DNA of 8,092 nt from Methylococcus sp. UBA6136 (GTDB lineage Bacteria; Pseudomonadota; Gammaproteobacteria; Methylococcales; Methylococcaceae). Below, piece after piece: positions 7,250 through 8,092 of the stretch. The translations under genes and the position numbers were made by a program. The stretch is taken from positions 1 to 8,092 of the forward strand of contig DIVI01000089.1 of assembly GCA_002423305.1 (NCBI GenBank), read 5' to 3'. Within the stretch, counting starts at the first letter, position 1. Each line of letters starts with the position of its first letter. The notes under the pieces were generated by a model, which had not been told where the DNA came from, made no database searches, and saw only the letters and a list, made by a program, of their open reading frames with translations.

Positions 7250-7468
7250 TTAAGGAATGAAGTACATCAGGTTCGGCAATAGAAAGCCTTTTTTCAGAGC
7301 ACCGAAAGACATGTCGCTGACCTGATCACCCAGACTTGCGATGATGGTGTACCCCTCACGCTCCAATTGGCGACGAACCTTGGCCTTGAAGGCCGCCGCT
7401 GTCGGCTCTGTATCCAGGGGCGATATTTCGCCCTGATCGTAGATGCGCTTCGTATGTGTTAACAGGCC
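7250..7468 (-). pseudogene. C-terminal remnant of a HAD-family (class IIIB) acid phosphatase
   Basis: A 72-codon open stretch bounded upstream by an in-frame TAG (7469-7471) and ended by TAA at 7250. It has no ATG, GTG or TTG before the family-specific part. The translation contains FKAKVRRQLEREGYTIIASL, then GDQVSD, and ends LLPNLMYFIP. This matches the known C-terminal pattern of acid phosphatase family B/IIIB HAD enzymes ('GYxIxAxxGDQxSDLxGG...FKLPNPxYxIP'). The nucleophile DxDxT region and cap are absent, so no activity is expected. The domain's C-terminus is intact, which points to loss of the 5' part by deletion rather than window truncation. The assignment rests on motif recall, not on a search. 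Confidence 0.68.
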
Positions 7469-7472
7469 CTAG

Positions 7473-7513
7473 AAAGTTGGCTTCAAAACGTTATTGGAAA
7501 GTTGGCGAAAGGG
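7473..7513. other. Junk junction between two gene remnants
   Basis: A short stretch between the phosphatase remnant and the frameshifted gene, presumably containing the deletion scar. In a different minus-strand frame, residues reading WYSSGLCDDASTTCRF (within about 7540-7602) continue to a TAA near 7493; I do not recognise them, and they may belong to a third fragment. Confidence 0.3.
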
Positions 7514-7785
7514 TCACGTCGCGGGTGAGCTGGAACCTGCAGGTCGTACTTGCATCATCGCACAGGCCACTGGAATACCATCCCTTAAAGTTTTTTCTGC
7601 TCTCGCAATTTGGGTGCTTAGCCAACGATTCAGGCATGTCTCGTCCGAAGGAAGCCATTGACCGACCCGATAAGGGGTTTCCGCCACTTCAGCATCGACG
7701 GCGAAGGCCAGCGTCGGTGACAGCACCGAAGCACCGGCGCCCAGTCCAACCCCTTCAGAAAATCTCTCTTTGATACGCTTGACAT
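7514..7785 (-). pseudogene. Frameshifted, truncated gene with Tat-like leader (possibly phosphatidylserine-decarboxylase-related)
   Basis: ATG at 7785 (preceded by GAGAAAAG, a weak ribosome site) reads MSSVSKRDFLKGL and then loses frame. In the neighbouring frame a typical signal sequence continues as LGAGASVLSPTLAFAVDAEV. Joining them near 7744-7750 gives a plausible leader, SKRDFLKGL(x)LGAGASVLSPTLAFA, with KR in place of the usual RR of a Tat signal. The mature part begins ETPYRVGQWLPSDETCLNRW, which faintly recalls the N-terminal domain (PSDC) found before some phosphatidylserine decarboxylases; this is a weak recollection. The frame ends after only about 70 residues at 7514, with a tail (QVRPAGSSSPAT) that looks like out-of-frame sequence. 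A sequencing error could explain the first shift, but not the missing body. Confidence 0.5.
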
Positions 7786-7804
7786 CAATTTTGCTTTTCT
7801 CAAT

Positions 7805-7843
7805 TAAAAACCCCGAGCGTCAGCATATAGCCCACTGACGCTC
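7805..7843 (-). terminator. Rho-independent terminator of the right-edge gene
   Basis: On the minus strand, GAGCGTCAG (7843-7835) and CTGACGCTC (7823-7815) form a perfect 9 bp stem with an 11-base loop, followed by GGGG and TTTTT. It starts 12 bases after the TAG of the gene ending at 7856, and isolates that gene from the remnants downstream. Confidence 0.9.
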
Positions 7844-7855
7844 AAAAGCGACCAA

Positions 7856-8092
7856 CTATCGGGTCAAAATATTCTCACAAGTGAGTGACCGTTCGGCCTG
7901 ATCACACCGCGCGAATTCCTTGCCATCGGGGCCAAAGTGATTCCAGGTCCATTGAGTCCTCTTCTTGCCCGGCACCGCCATGGCGTAGCCAAAGCGGCGC
8001 GCAGTCCACATCGGCTTTTCCGGCACCGGATAGGCCATCATGCCGGCAGGTACGCCAGCAACCAATTCTCCGGTCGGTGCCTGCAGTGGGCC
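7856..8092 (-). CDS. Unrecognised protein, C-terminal 78 residues (5' end outside window)
   Basis: An open frame enters from the right edge and ends at TAG 7858-7856. The visible part begins GPLQAPTGELVAGVPAGMMA, has a middle rich in aromatic and basic residues (MWTARRFGYAMAVPGKKRTQ, then WTWNHFGPDGKEFARC), and ends CENILTR. It has two cysteines (in EFARCDQ and LTCEN), which could pair if the protein is exported. There is no membrane segment and no family I can name. An internal TTG at 8065 could act as a start, but the frame stays open to the edge, so truncation is more likely. The perfect terminator 12 bases downstream supports a real, expressed gene. Confidence 0.65.
   Translation of the reverse strand, partial: GPLQAPTGELVAGVPAGMMAYPVPEKPMWTARRFGYAMAVPGKKRTQWTWNHFGPDGKEFARCDQAERSLTCENILTR

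Noticed and set aside
7456..7773. 105-residue plus-strand open frame
   Set aside because: No ribosome site or domain. The minus strand here carries recognisable remnants (leader peptide and phosphatase tail), so this is antisense noise.

Overview
The window looks like a moderately GC-rich chromosomal segment from a Gammaproteobacterium. The main evidence is a RelA-type (p)ppGpp synthetase with the acidic EFDD motif typical of the gamma/beta RelA branch, and a type II NADH dehydrogenase that resembles Escherichia coli Ndh almost to its last residues. Short palindromic intergenic repeats of a kind common in such genomes fit this. The genus cannot be named from the sequence.

Layout. Bases 1-1273 (minus) hold ndh, missing only its last few codons at the window edge. 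Immediately upstream, 1320-2921 (minus), is a 533-residue CHAD-domain protein; the two genes probably form an operon. Divergent from them, 3253-5433 (plus) encodes RelA. FAD-dependent oxidase with a Tat signal (5698-7227, minus) converges on relA. Upstream of the oxidase, 7250-7785 (minus) is a decayed area: the C-terminal remnant of a HAD acid phosphatase, then a frameshifted, truncated gene with a Tat-like leader. At the right edge (7856-8092, minus) is the C-terminal end of an unrecognised protein, closed by a clear intrinsic terminator.

Two copies of a ~145 bp imperfect inverted-repeat element flank relA, one in the relA/CHAD divergent region and one between the convergent relA and oxidase genes. 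They share an identical 25 bp centre. A matching ~24 bp block lies in the right arm of one copy and, inverted, in the left arm of the other. Each copy is bounded by a 4 bp direct repeat (ATCA or GTCA), which suggests a MITE/REP-like mobile element. One copy ends practically at the start codon of the CHAD gene.

How the genes may work together: RelA makes (p)ppGpp on amino-acid starvation. CHAD proteins bind inorganic polyphosphate, whose level responds to (p)ppGpp in E. coli. NDH-2 is an electron entry point to the quinone pool that does not pump protons. A stress/energy link is therefore plausible but is inference from proximity. I found no convincing undescribed multi-gene system; the repeat pair is the most unusual structure.
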